A DNA stretch of 64,000 nt from Gymnothorax reevesii. Lineage: Eukaryota; Chordata; Actinopteri; Anguilliformes; Muraenidae. Positions 45,850 to 57,734 of the stretch are shown here, one piece after another. Location: the NCBI GenBank assembly GCA_029721435.1, contig CM056576.1, positions 115,371,166 through 115,435,165 of the forward strand. Direction: 5' to 3'. Each line of letters starts with the position of its first letter. Positions within the stretch are counted from its first letter, which is position 1. Below the pieces are notes generated by a model, which saw only the letters and a program-made list of their open reading frames with translations, ran no database searches and was not told the DNA's origin. The position numbers were made by a program, and so were the translations under genes.

Positions 45850-47290
45850 AAGAAACTGATTTGAAATACAAATGGAGCTCTCTGACACCCCTGAATAAAT
45901 GAATTAGGTGTCTCCCTGTGCATGTATTACTTCTCCTCTGAACACAAAATATGACTGGCAAAACATCCTCTATAGTTCACTGAAAGTGAAATTTACGTCA
46001 CTTTTTATATCTCTTTTCACTGAAACAGATGAAATACATTGAGCTGGGTAGCCATAAAATCCCTTCAAGGAAGTCATTGACAGATGACAGATGACATTGA
46101 TCGTGTTAGTAGTAATTAGTAGCAGTACAGCTTTAAAATTACCCAAGTGCTTGTTAGTCAGTTAGTAGTATCTACAATATTACTTTGGTTAGTAAGTATA
46201 ATACAAAATGTTAATGTTAGTGTTATTAGTAATCAAGAAAATCAGAGTGAAGGAAGTAAACAAGAATTGAAGTAATTATGTGAAAAACCAGAAAACAATT
46301 AAATCACCTGAAGCAAGTAGGCACGCAGATTGAGGAGACGGAACGTACCATACCGACCACAAGACAGGGGGAACAAAAGTGCAATGAATACAGAAATGGC
46401 ATGAAAAGAAAAACCGGGATGTATAATAAGCAAAATGAATAAAGAAAAGGCACAGCAAAAACACAGAAAACAAGGCAAGACCAGAATCATAACGCTGAGC
46501 TTCTGCATGTGTGTTCAGAGTCGAATCTGAGGGACAGGTAAATCAGGGACCCAATCATTAAGGGGCTCTCGAAGGACGATCGATTAAGCACGCAGCACTG
46601 TCAAAGCTCTAATGCGGTCCTCCTTAACACTGTCAATTAGTAATGCACCATCTTGTGTCCACTGTTTGAGAAGCAAGGGTTGTTTATGGAAGTGAGTTTC
46701 ACACTCTTTTGACAATTCAGAGGAAGAAATATCCACCTGAGTCTCAGAAGAGGAAAGAAATCATTAAGAGGGCAGGAAAAGAAAACATAGCAGTGGTTAC
46801 TTGTGTAGATAAAGACCAAATAATTTCGCAGGATGAGCCTAAAATAACATAGTTCAGCCTAAACTTGACAGTTCAGCTGCATATAGCAAACAACTGGCTG
46901 GCTTGTTAGAGGAACTGATGAGTGGTTTCGACTTTGTACAAAATGAAAAATTTAGCCTTGCGCCCTTGCTAAATCTGTTATATTGCCAGCAGTTATCCAG
47001 AGTGCCCCAGCTTTTGAGGGATATGCCAATTGTTGCTGAAAGTTAAAACAAATTTTTAGAAGCTCTTATCCTTGCTAATTGGTTGGTAGGCTTGACTTTT
47101 CAAAACTAATATATTATGTGGAGTCAACAAGTAATTATTTCCTTTCTTTATGTACATTTTTAAAAGGGAAAATACATTTTTCGGAAAGAATTTCGTTTTT
47201 AACTTCCACCAATATCGAATTAAATCGTACCTTTTTGGCTTACCTTGATGTTGGGGTATCAAGAGAAACATTTGGGTGTGTAAAAATGTC
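45850..47290. other. Intergenic, no gene seen
   Basis: Short frames without domains. 47190-47285 is related to 51095-51200 (ACTTCCACCAATAT.GAAT..GATGTT..GGTATC..AGAGAAA), so two copies of an unidentified repeat lie at about 47.0-47.7 and 51.1-51.3 kb. Confidence 0.45.
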
Positions 47291-47299
47291 AAGTGGGGT

Positions 47300-47595
47300 A
47301 TAGGTCATTTGGACCCATATCAGTTGGACCCTAACTAAATGGACATAGTACTGGTTGGACTTCAGATCATTTGGGCCCAATCCAGTCAGACCCCAGACCC
47401 TACCCAGCTGGACCCTATGCTGTTTGGACCCCAGACCCTAACCCTAACCCAACTGGTTCAGGGTCCAACTGGCCTGGGATCTAACTGGTCTATGGTCCAA
47501 CTTGCCTGGGGTCCAAACGGTTAGGGTCAGGGGTCCAAATGGATAGGGTACAACTTGTATGGGTCCAACAGGTACTGGGTTCAAAGGACCCATTT
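47300..47595. repeat. GGACC-rich minisatellite with inverted halves
   Basis: Roughly 20-bp units of the type CAGTTGGACCCTA in the first half and GGGTCCAACTGG in the second. A short telomere-like CCCTAACCCTAACCC sits at the turn (about 47432-47447). Confidence 0.8.
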
Positions 47596-47829
47596 CCCGT
47601 CAGGGCGTAAATCCAGTCAAGAAAATGTGGAGTTTAATTTTGAGTGCTGTTATACGTGAATACAGCATACAACAGTGGCAGGCATGTTACTGATGACACA
47701 CTCCGGGTGCGCAGCAAATGCATGTGAAGCATTTGGGAACTGAGGACACTAACTGTAGAAGCTTTGTAGGTGGAATTTTTTCCTATTCTTGCTTGATGTC
47801 CGACTTCAGTTGAATAGTCCGGGGTCTCT

Positions 47830-49340
47830 GTTGTCATATTTTGCGCGTCATAATGCAACTCACATTTTCAATGGGAGACAGGTCTGGACTGCAGACAGGC
47901 CAGTCTATTACCTGCACTCTTTTACTAAGAAGCCACGCTGTTGTAAATGTGCAGAAAGTGGCTTAGCATTGTCTCGCTGAAATAAGCAGGGGCGTCCCTG
48001 AAAAGGACATCACTTGGATGGCAGCATATGTTGCTCCAAAGCCTGTATGTACCTTTCAGCATCAATAGTGCCTTCACTATCCATGCCTTAGGCACTAACA
48101 CGGTGTCCTAACTGATTGCGAGGCGAGCGAGGGTCCGACAATCTGTCCTCAATTAATCCGTTGAATATGTGCGTCTGTTGTCATGGAAACACATCAGCTG
48201 TGCCCTCGACATCAGACTAGAGACGTAACTATTCGGTTAAAAGATGGGTGAGTACTTTCTTCCTACTTTTGTACTTTTTAATCAGAAAAAAGTTTAATAT
48301 TGTGATATTTAAATGTTTCTTGCCATATAATATAGCCAATATTGGTTGTTATTAGCGAGGGTCATTCACATCAGTTTTGACAATGAGACCAGTTGGCCTC
48401 ATCCATGGCGCTGTCAACGCGACATGCGCGACATCTGAAATTGAAACCGGGTGTCCAGCTGTGAAAAGAGCATCACGCCGCACTGCGTAGCGCTGCCAGT
48501 TTGGACATTCTAATGGAAAACAGCTGATTTTGTAGCTAGCTCTCGCTCGCATCGCATCCAGTAAGGACATGGTGTAACACATCCCTATTCCATCACAGAC
48601 GCTGGCTTTTGAACTTTGCACTGATAACAAGCTGGATAATCCTTTTCCTCTTTAGCCTGGAGGACAGCGTCTATGATTTCCAAAAACTATTTGAAATGTG
48701 GACACATCAGACTAAAGCACACTATTCCACTTTGCGTCAGTCCATCTCAGATGAGCTTGGGCTCAGAGAAGCCGGCAACGTTTCTGGGTGTTGTTGACAT
48801 ATGGCTTTTGTATTGCGTGGTAGCATTTTAACTTGCACTTGTAGATGTAACAACAGAATATGTTTACTGACAATGGTTTTCCGAAGTGTCCCTGAGCCCA
48901 CATGGTAATATCCTTTACAGAATGATGTCAGCACAGTGCTGCCTGAGGGACCAACGGTCACAGGAATTTAATGTTGTTTTTCAGCTTTTGACTGGGCCAT
49001 TCTTGCAGCTTTATTTTCTTTCTCTGAAAGCAACGGAGAGTATCCTTGGCTGGGTGTTTGGGATCATTGTCTTGCTGAAATGTCAAACCACATTTCATCT
49101 ACAGCATGCAGGGAGATGGCAGCAGATTCTTAGTAAAAATGTCTTAGTACATTTGTCCATTCATCCTTCCCTCAATTATATGAAGTCTGCCAGTACCATA
49201 CACTAAAAAACAGCCCCACACCATGATATTCCCACTTCCAAAGTCCTGCGTCTTCTTTGCTGGATTTTTGATTTCATGATGCGTCAAATGTTTTCTATTA
49301 GTGAATGGTCTGGACTGCAGGTAGGCCAGATCAGGACTTT
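47830..49340 (-). mobile_element. Nested Tc1-like element relics
   Basis: 47830-48090 and 48575-48970 align to the Tc1 copy at 11.8-13.4 kb (CAGGTCTGGACTGCAGACAGGCCAGTC, AGAAGCCACGCTGTTGTAA, CATCACAGACGCTGGCTTTTGAACT). 48975-49340 is a second Tc1-like stretch. All reading frames are broken, and a MITE interrupts the first copy. Confidence 0.65.
48102..48574. mobile_element. MITE inserted in the Tc1 relic
   Basis: The left end GGTGTCCTAACTGATTGCGA and the right end in reverse complement CACCATGTCCTTACTGGATG share inverted repeats followed by GCGAGCGAG. TAACAC lies on both sides (48096-48101 and 48575-48580). The Tc1 sequence resumes immediately afterwards. About 473 bp, non-coding. Confidence 0.7.
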
Positions 49341-49739
49341 AACTCTTCTGCTGCGGGATAGGATGCAGGAGATGTAGATTTTCTAAATCTATAATGTTTA
49401 TACTTCTCAACCAATTTCAAGGAGCCATTTCTATAAGGTTTATGATCAACATGGAGTACAAAGAAAACTTTTATTATCTTAAGTAATTTTGAATCTAGGT
49501 AGTTAAGCTATGATTGCAGTCAGATGCTCAAGAGAGGATTATGTTATCAACATTAGACTCATTACATGAACTGAATTAGTTACGTGGTGGAAAATAATTC
49601 ACTTGCATGAGGAATTTTGAGGAACTCATTATATCCCTGTTGGGAAACAGGATTTTTTTGGGTATTTGCAATCTGAGGTGAGCCAGACGGTTTGATCAAC
49701 AGATAATGAATGTGAATTAGGAAATAAAGAGAAGCCGTC

Positions 49740-50155
49740 TGGTCCGACAGGACATATCACCTATTTTTTACTTCCAGCTGAGATCTCCATTGTCTTCAAT
49801 TCCGACAGGACACGATATGCACTAGCGCCTTTTAGTTGGAGGTTCCGAATGCCCACATATGGAGCTCACTTCCGAGGGTTGGGAGTCTATTGAACCAATA
49901 AAATTCAGAGGCTCAGGAGAGGCCCAATTGTAGAATATTCCTTTTAATCAATGTGTAAACCCTAGGACCAATCAGCAACAACTTCTGGTGATATTAAAGA
50001 AATCATATGCAAATGTCTGTACTTTTAACATGTATAAAATTTCTGATGAAATTACGGAATTTTGAACTCTGCATCACACTGTTGTTCCCACGGCCTGCTG
50101 TGTAAATAAACTTTTTTCTGCCTTTGCTACGAACATCAGAGTCTGCTTCTTCATC
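49740..50155 (+). mobile_element. LTR-like segment (tentative)
   Basis: Plus order: GGACCAATCAGCAAC (CCAAT type), TATAAAATTTCTGATG, then AATAAACTTTTTTCTGCC shortly before CATCGGGACAACA. This arrangement resembles U3-R-U5 of an LTR. Exact ends and a target duplication were not found. Confidence 0.35.
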
Positions 50156-50250
50156 GGGACAACATTCTTGGTTTTTTATTAATTTACCAACATCCCCAAA
50201 CGCTGAATGGCGTTCCGGGGATATTATGTTTTTGGTCCGACCGCCGCCCT

Positions 50251-50545
50251 ACGTGTAAACGCGATAACTTCAGTAATATTTCAATTAGAAATTTCATGTT
50301 TTGCATATAAGTAAGTATCATAAAGAGGAAGAACTTATTCGATTTTGGACAATTTACGATCTCTAGATTGGCCACCAGGGGCAAATAAACTGATTTACGT
50401 GTTAACGCGATAACTTCAGTAATATTTCAATTAGAAATTCCATGTTTTGCATATAAGTAAGTATCATAAAGAGGAAGAACTGATTCGATTTTGGACCATT
50501 AACAATTTCTAGATGGCCACCAGGGGCCAAAAACTGAAAAAAATC
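50251..50545. repeat. 146-bp tandem duplication
   Basis: Two adjacent units begin ACGTGTAAACGCGATAACTT (50251) and ACGTGTTAACGCGATAACTT (50397). They stay nearly identical through TTGCATATAAGTAAGTATCA and end at CCACCAGGGGC. Further degenerate relatives (CCACCAGGTGGCGC) follow to about 50890. Confidence 0.85.
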
Positions 50546-50899
50546 ACCGTATTGATTATGGAAATATTTGTCCTATTGACCTCAAATCAAGTGCAAATGA
50601 AAGGTTATGACCTGAGGTCCCACGATGACATTATTCCTGTTTGGTTCAAAATTTTGACACAAAGTAGAGCTTTGTCTCATAAAATTCAACTATTTGTCCA
50701 ACTGACATGAAACTATGTGTAACTGCAAGGTCATGTCCTCATAACGTGTCACATGATGACATCATACCTGTATGGTTCAATATTTTGCCACCAGGTGGCG
50801 CTTTCTGATGGAAAATTACCATTTTGGCCATATCTTCAGAACCACTTGTCCGATTGACCTGAAATTAAGGTTAAATGAAAGGTCATGACCTAGGGGGCT

Positions 50900-51685
50900 T
50901 TGTATTGTATTGGGTCTATTCAAGGATTGGGGAATTGGAGGATTGGGGGCATTCAGGGATATTGCCCAAGCCTATGCCGCCGACAGCGTAAGCCTAGTTC
51001 AATAGTGGATCTAGCTCCCGTCTTTTAAAGGTGGACCCCGAGACCAATATCTGCCAAGGACTATTTTAATGCCTTGAAGAGCCTGGGGAAACAATTCCGT
51101 ATTTAACCTCCACAAATATTGAATGAAATCAGCGCTTTTTCAGCTTCCCTCGATGTTTGGATACCTAGAGAAATATTCTATTGCGTAAAATTCAGGTGCT
51201 ACTGTACATGGTAATGGAATACAAGGGCGGCAGCCATGTTATTGATGACACAACGGGTTGCTAGGGCATTCAAGCATATGCATTCAAGATATTAAATATT
51301 AATACTAAACTCTAAACCCCCTTCTCACTACTAACCCCATCCTCCCCCAAAAAAAATGGATGTTGGATATGAAATTCTGTCCAGAGCCTTAGTTTTTGCT
51401 ATATTTATTTCAAAATATTCAGTCCTTTCTAGACCTCATTAGAAGTCTCAGCTTTCACTGCTAGCTAATGTTACAATTATCAATAACGTTTGCTTAGCTA
51501 TTAGCTGTCTGACTCTGCAGTTATCTCTCTCAACATAAAGTTGTAATGGCCAGATAGCTACAAGCGAAAGCAAATATTCAGGCTAAACTTATTTTTCAAA
51601 GGTATTTTAACATGAGTTTCAAGTGTTCGACAGTTTGTGCAGCGAGAGTAAGGCATCTTTTCCACTCTGTCTCCACACCGGTATA
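50900..51685. other. Intergenic, no gene seen
   Basis: Contains the second copy of the repeat noted at 47.0-47.7 kb and otherwise AT-rich unique-looking sequence. Confidence 0.4.
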
Positions 51686-51687
51686 TA

Positions 51688-53311
51688 CAGCGTCCTCCAT
51701 AATTATTGGCACTCCTGGTTGAGATGTGTTGAAAGTCTTAAAATAAATTCAGTTTTTACTGCAGAAGCATACTCTCACACTGAAAATTGTAGAAAATGTG
51801 ACCTTCAACTCAACTTAATTTTAAAAAATTAAAAATCATTGAATAAGAAAAAATAATTTTTCATAAAATAATCTGTTCCACAGTTATTGGCACCCCGTAC
51901 AATTCCTAGGTAATAAATGTAATTTAATTATTTCTGTCATTTTTACAGCAGTTTGCAAAGTTGATCAGAGTATCTAGGAACATTTAATTAGTAAATCATC
52001 ATTTTCTGTTCCCTGGGGTATAAATATTACGTGACTTAGAGGCCATTCCTCTTATCCACTCTTCAACAAAGAGAAAGGGAAAGACAAACAGAACACACCA
52101 TTCAAGTAAGGCAGATGTGTGTCGACCTTCACAAGTCAGGCAATGGCTACAAGAAAATAGCCACTCACCTGCACCTGCCCATATCTACTGTCAGAGGAAT
52201 CATTAAGAAGTTTAAAACAACTTGAACAGTGGTAAACAAGCCTGGACGAGGACGCAAGGTTATTTTGCCACCACGTGCAGTGAGGAGGATGGTAAGAGAA
52301 ATAAAAAGTTCACCAAAGCTCACTGTTAAAGAATTGCAACAAATGGTAGCATCTTGGGGTCACAAAGTCTCCAAAACAACCATCAGGCACTATCTACATG
52401 CCAACAAGCTGTTTGGGAGGCATGCACGGAAAAACCCTTTTCTCACGCACAATCATAAACGCAAACGTCTGGAGTTCGCTAAGCAGTACTGGGACTTCAA
52501 CTGGGACCGTCTGCTTTGCTCAGATGAGACCAAGATAGAGCTTTTTGGCAACAAACACTCGAAATGAGTCTGGCGGAACACAAAAGATGAGTATGCAGAA
52601 AAGCACCTCATGCCCACTGTGAAGTATGGAGGAGGATCGGTGATGCTGTGGGCCTCTTTCTCTTCCAGAGGCCCTGCAAACATTGTTAGGGTGCATGGCA
52701 TCATGAACGCTTTGAAATACCAGAACATTTTAAATCAAAATCTGGTGGCCTCTGCCCGAAAGCTAAAGATAGGTTGTCACTGGGTCCGATCAGGGTCAGA
52801 AAGGTAATGACCCTAAACATGTGGCCAAATCTACACAGAAATGGTTCACCAGACACAGAATCAAGCTCCTCCCATGGTCATCTCAGTCCCCAGACATCAA
52901 CCCCTTTGAAAACCTGTGGAGTGAGCTGAAGAGGAGACTGCAGAGGAGAGGACCCAGGTTGCTGTATAATTTAGACAGATTGTGCCAAGAGGAATGGTCA
53001 AGGTCCCTTTTTCTGTATTCTCCCATCTTGTGAAACACTGTAGGAGAAGATTAGGTGCTGTTTTGCTGGCAAAAGGGGGTTGTACGAAGCATTACCATCA
53101 GGGGTGCTAATAATTGTGGCACACATGATGTGATGTAAAAGAATTATTTCTTAATGTGAGATTTTTTCCCACTGAATAAATGCACTTGAATTAAAGGTTG
53201 GATTTTCCTCTTTTTTCATTGTGGTCCTATATTATTGAGAAAAAAACTGAATTTAATAGAAGCTAAAGAACACATCTAAACCAGGGGTGCCAAAAATTAC
53301 GGAGGGCGCTG
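51688..53311 (+). mobile_element. Tc1-like transposon, full length, transposase broken
   Basis: Terminal inverted repeats CAGCGTCCTCCATAATTATT and, in reverse complement, CAGCGCCCTCCGTAATTTTT lie inside TA on both sides. The transposase runs through three frames from about 52115 to 53033. It has an N-terminal helix-turn-helix (VDLHKSGNGYKKIA), GRGRK, the first catalytic Asp in LLCSDETKIELFG, the second near PKHVAKSTQKWF, and the Glu in NPFENLWSELKRR. Defects are a stop before VVNKPGRGRK, a stop after NKHSK (about 52565) and a frameshift near 52800. The 7.1-kb copy is the same family. Confidence 0.9.
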
Positions 53312-53319
53312 TATGTATG

Positions 53320-54374
53320 TTGGCGATGTTGACTTGCGCTCCTGTGTCTAACGCGGCATCAATGTACTTTGTACTATGTACTGTACAAATATCAAATATC
53401 ATATTTAAATATCAAAATTTATTCCTTTTTTTGTGGAATCCAGTTTGATTCTATAAAACATCCATTTACAAATCATGTTATGTGCATCAGGAAGCACAGG
53501 AAGTACTGTAAATGGTAAGTGCATCAAATGCACTTTCATTAAGTTTTCATTAATTTGACGTGTGCACCCTACATCTAAATCATAAAGTTGTCTCCTCTTA
53601 CTATCACTTGTTCCATAGAAGAAGCAGTCCTCAGAGAAAACGCAACACTGTGAAATAGCGACGCTCTGTGGATAACTCAAGTCACTGCAACTCATGGAAA
53701 AGAAGTTGCTTGAGGTGCGCTCCTCTGATCACCTAATAGGGACAAAGTCCACCATACTAAAATAAATAAAAATAAAACTTTCATCAACGAATGAAAGACT
53801 TGAGAAGGGACAGAAATGACAAAATGAACAGTCATGCATTTCCTTATTTATATTTGTGTTTGTGTAGCTAATGTACTGAAATGTATTTCTGTATTCCAGA
53901 CAAGTAATTCAAAGTTATTCGAGTTTGCAAATATTTTCTTGGAAAAAAAGGCAATTAAACCAATAACGACAACTCTAGGTTCTAGCTGCAAATAAAATTT
54001 GTTCAGCGAAACACAGCGTGCTCGTTAAACAGCCATGATACAAAGAGGAAAAATACAAATTTACTTGTGCACCTTTGAATTAATGCATTGCTTTTGACAG
54101 TTTTAATTTTTTTTTTCTGCCTAGTTTCTGCCAATTTTCAACTGTGAACACAATTTATAATTTTATTGATTAACTCAAATCTTACTTTATGTTATGAGTG
54201 AAGGAGTGGTTCTACATAGATTATAGCACAATGTTATTTTATATATATTTTAAAATTGGTGTGGTATTTATGACTCACTTTCAAAGATAAACAAATATGC
54301 TCAATGGTGCCTGAAAGACAACTACTTTAAAAAAAATACAAAAATGAATTATGATAAAAGCACTGACATAACCA
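53320..54374. other. Downstream flank of the 54.4-kb V gene
   Basis: 53655-54180 parallels 25370-25880 (same order of short matches). It is the left edge of the second A-B-C block. No gene is seen. Confidence 0.55.
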
Positions 54375-54412
54375 GGTTTTTGTATGGTGTTATTAGGTTT
54401 CCTGTCACTGTG
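54375..54412 (-). promoter_or_regulatory. RSS of the 54.4-kb V gene (22-bp spacer)
   Basis: Heptamer CACAGTG at 54412-54406, 22-bp spacer, nonamer ACAAAAACC at 54383-54375. Confidence 0.9.
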
Positions 54413-55135
54413 GGCTGCAGGGCACAGTAGTACAGTGCAGAGTCTGTCACTTCAGCAGAGAGAATCTCCAGATCCACACGTTTCTTGTCTTTATCATTTG
54501 TAGCAACAAAATTTCCCTTTTTATCTTTTTTATTGAGAGTTCCTACAACCATGATGATGAATTCAGGTTTGGATCGGGGATACTGGCGATACCAGTGCAG
54601 AATGCTTGCAGCAGCTGTGTAAGTACATGAGAGATTAACACTGTTTCCTTCCAGAACATTCACATCTTCAGTAACTGATGTTATTTCAGCCTGAATACTG
54701 CCATCTGTTAAGGAAAAAAACAAGTATATACAGACTTGTTGCGTTGATTGCAATGCAAATTGACATTATTCAAATGATAAAAGATTTTTTTTCTATTTAT
54801 TCACCACTGGAATCCAAATATTTTCCACATCCCTATGATCTGAAACTTTTAATCAAACTTTTTTTTCACATTTGGTAATACAAACTACACTTTGTACAGA
54901 AACAAATTGTACACCAGTTACGTCTTCCTCACGATAACAGAAAACAAAAATTGATTTAATGAACAGTATTTTTTATTGCTATTTGAAATTCCACATCAAG
55001 CATACTTTAGGTCATAAAATGGAAAGCGTGACTGAAAAAAAAAAAAAACGGCAGAGCAGGAGTTTAAAAAGTAATCCGCAACTTACCGACTATGGCTGAA
55101 AGAATTAATAAAAAACTATGTAACAGCAGCATCAT
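54413..55135 (-). CDS. TCR alpha/delta V gene segment, group A, intact
   Basis: The leader 55135-55087 reads MMLLLHSFLLILSAIV before donor GTAAG. The V exon 54704-54413 follows acceptor TTAACAG. The mature start is DGSIQAEITSVTEDVNVLEG, with Cys23 in VNLSCTYT, Trp41 in LHWYRQYPRSKPEF and AEVTDSALYYC with Cys104, ending CALQ. All signals are intact. It is the block-2 counterpart of the 26.4-kb gene. A small Tc1-type MITE (55352-55711) sits just upstream of its promoter region. Confidence 0.9.
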
Positions 55136-55351
55136 GATAGCTGTGAGATAGAAAGTGTGATTTTGAGTTTATGTGGAACAGAGTAAATCCTGCACTCAAG
55201 ACTCCTTCTGCACTCTGACTCCACCCCTCCCCCTCAAAGCATAACTGACAATGGCATTTGTGGTTTGTAGGAAGGGAATTTTGTTTTACGGTGATCATAC
55301 TGTGATCCACATTAACTTTCAACCAGTGAGCTGAAAATCCCAATGAAGTTA

Positions 55352-55711
55352 CACTACAGGCCAAAAGTTTGGGGCCACTCTCAGATTTTTAATGGTGCAA
55401 GTGCAATGTGACCCCTTGGTTTTGGGGGGGACATTTATACAGCACGCCTTCTTGTTACATAGCATGATTTTTTGTGACTAGGATGTGAACACTTTTAACA
55501 CAAAGGCATTGGAACTCAATTATATAAAATTGTGGTCAGTGATCAATCAGTCAAGACAGCTTTAAAATGTGGTCTGGAATTCATCTAAAACTTATTGGCT
55601 TCCTATATTTTATGCACTGAAGTTGTTTCATGTGCAAAAGAATAAGGAAAGAACAGCTGATGGGTGATTTTTTTTTAATAGGAGGGTGGCCCAAACTTTT
55701 GGCCTGCAGTG
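55352..55711. mobile_element. Tc1-type MITE, 360 bp
   Basis: Ends CACTACAGGCCAAAAGTTTG and, in reverse complement, CACTGCAGGCCAAAAGTTTG lie between TA on each side. It is non-coding. It lies about 217 bp upstream of the V leader ATG. Confidence 0.85.
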
Positions 55712-55869
55712 TATTTACCCCACCATTGCCAGATGCGTCAGAATAAAGGTTTGAATGGAACTCATTATCAAAATGAATATTTGGCACTGCTTGATGGTCA
55801 AACTGGACTGTTCGGTCAGCCACGACCGCATGGGTTTACCCCTGGAAAGCCTACTTCTCCACTTTGTAG

Positions 55870-56060
55870 TGCATTACTCGGCCAATACTGTCGCCATGTC
55901 AACCAAAATCGATAGGTGTCATCAGTGAAGCATTATACATGTCCATACAAAATATGAAAGTAATCAGTCAAAAATTACAGCCTGTACAGAATCCACAAGG
56001 AAGTGTGTATGGACGACAAGCATGAATCCATAGTAGCTGCTCAACTTTGTCTGGGAGCAA
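55870..56060. repeat. Inverted relative of the 28-kb tandem repeat
   Basis: ACTCGGCCAATACTGTCGCCAT, GATAGGTGTCAT and CAAAATATGAAAGTAATCAG are the reverse complement of the 28.1-28.6 kb units. One to one-and-a-half units are present. Confidence 0.7.
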
Positions 56061-57066
56061 CAATTTTTAATTGACGCCATCTTACCACAACGCAAATGCC
56101 TGGAACATTATTAGTTTTACTGATTCGCTGCCAAAATATGATTAAGATTACGTAAATAATCAGCTTTTCATTAGACGGGTAAAATTAATACTGACAGTTC
56201 TAATTCATGTGACAAAATGTTTAAAAAAAAAGTTAATCCATGAAGCACTAGCACTATTAAGCCATGCCACTCGGAAAAATCTACAGGTAATTGACAGTTT
56301 GCAGGATGGTGATGCGAGAATAAAAAAACGTGGAAAAAAAACCCCCAAAAAACTATGAGTGAATTTAATCATTCCGGCTTGCAATAAATTGGATTACGCA
56401 GAATGTACAGTTTAAAATAAATGACTACATATCAAAAAAAAAAAATGTCAATCCTAATCAATACGGTGCAAATTTCCAGAAATAATGATTATAGCAAAGC
56501 ATAATCTATATAATACAATTGAGGAAAAATGTTTACATACACTTAGGTTGAAGTCAGTAAAACTAATTTATTTTTATTTTTTACCTCCACTTATTTCACG
56601 TTAACAAATTACTGTTTTGGCAAGTCAGATTGGATGCCTATTTGGAGCATGTCACATCTAAGTTGTCTGACAATTGCCAGATTATTTCACTTATAGTTCA
56701 CGATGTCTCACTTCCAGAGGGTCAAAAGTTGACATTCACCACGCGGACTGTGCCTTTATACAGCTTGGAAGATTCTAGAAACTTATGTCACAGCTTTAGA
56801 AGCTTCTGCCAGGGTAATTACAGGATGTATTTCTGTGGCCTACCTTAAAAATCACTGCCTCTTTGCTTGACATGATGGGGAGATCAAGAGATTTTTTAAA
56901 AAATGATGCTCCTCCACAAATCTGGTTCATGCCTCTGAGTATTTTCCAAATACCTGAAGGTGCCTCATTCATCTGTACAAACAATAGTATGCAAGTCAAA
57001 GCACCATGGTACCATGCAACTATCCTATTATATCCTATCCTATAATATCATATCAACATAGTGTCA

Positions 57067-57104
57067 GGTTTTTGTACAGAGTTTGTGGGTTTCCTGTCAC
57101 TGTG
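57067..57104 (-). promoter_or_regulatory. RSS of the 57.1-kb V gene (22-bp spacer)
   Basis: Heptamer CACAGTG at 57104-57098, 22-bp spacer, nonamer ACAAAAACC at 57075-57067. Confidence 0.9.
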
Positions 57105-57633
57105 GGCTCCAGGGCACAGCGGTACAGAGCAGAGTCTGTCACTTCAGCAGAGGAGATCTCCAGATCCACACGCTTGTTCTTTTTATCATGTTTCACTGTG
57201 AACCGCTTCTCGGTTTTTGTCTCAGAACCTGAATAGACGAGGATGAGGAATTCTGGTCTGGATCCAGAATATTGCCGATACCACTGCAGACTGGTTGGAT
57301 CAACAGCTGAGTAGATGCATGACAGAGTAAAACTGCTGCTAGCCAGAACGTGCTCTTCCTTAGATGTGGATGTAATTGTATCCTGTCCGAGGCTGTCACC
57401 TGGAGACAAAATTCTGTTTTTCATAACTTTAAGATGAATATGTGAAATTCAAGGGGCAAGCTTTTGATCCTTGTTATTTATATTCACTCAAGATGGAACA
57501 TACCATTACATAATTATAAAGAATTGAATATTGAGACACTCTTCAAAACCTTATTAGCAGCACTGATGAGAAATTAAATTAGCCACTTACCAACCATTGT
57601 TGAGAATAAAAGGACAAAACATAGGAGTTTCAT
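57105..57633 (-). CDS. TCR alpha/delta V gene segment, group B, intact frame, Tyr103 replaced
   Basis: The leader 57633-57591 reads MKLLCFVLLFSTMV before donor GTAAG. The V exon 57399-57105 follows acceptor CTCCAG. The mature start is GDSLGQDTITSTSKEEHVLAS, with Cys23 in FTLSCIYS, Trp41 in SLQWYRQYSGSRPEF and AEVTDSALYRC. The residue before Cys104 is Arg instead of the usual Tyr or Phe, and it ends CALE. There are no stops or shifts. It is the block-2 counterpart of the 30.7-kb gene. Whether the Arg variant folds normally is uncertain. Confidence 0.87.
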
Positions 57634-57706
57634 GATAGCAGTTGGAAGGAAACTGACTTTAAGCTCTGCAAGAAGTCAATTTTGATTCCACTGGAGTTTT
57701 CACTGG

Positions 57707-57730
57707 AAACTCCTCCCACTCACTGACTGC
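57707..57730 (-). promoter_or_regulatory. Conserved V promoter block, group B form
   Basis: AAACTCCTCCCACTCACTGA on plus, 74 bp before the leader ATG. Shared with 31.3 and 21.4 kb. Confidence 0.5.
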
Positions 57731-57734
57731 ACTG

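Noticed and set aside
47432..47447. True telomere or chromosome end
   Set aside because: Only two to three units of CCCTAA within a minisatellite, with ordinary sequence on both sides.
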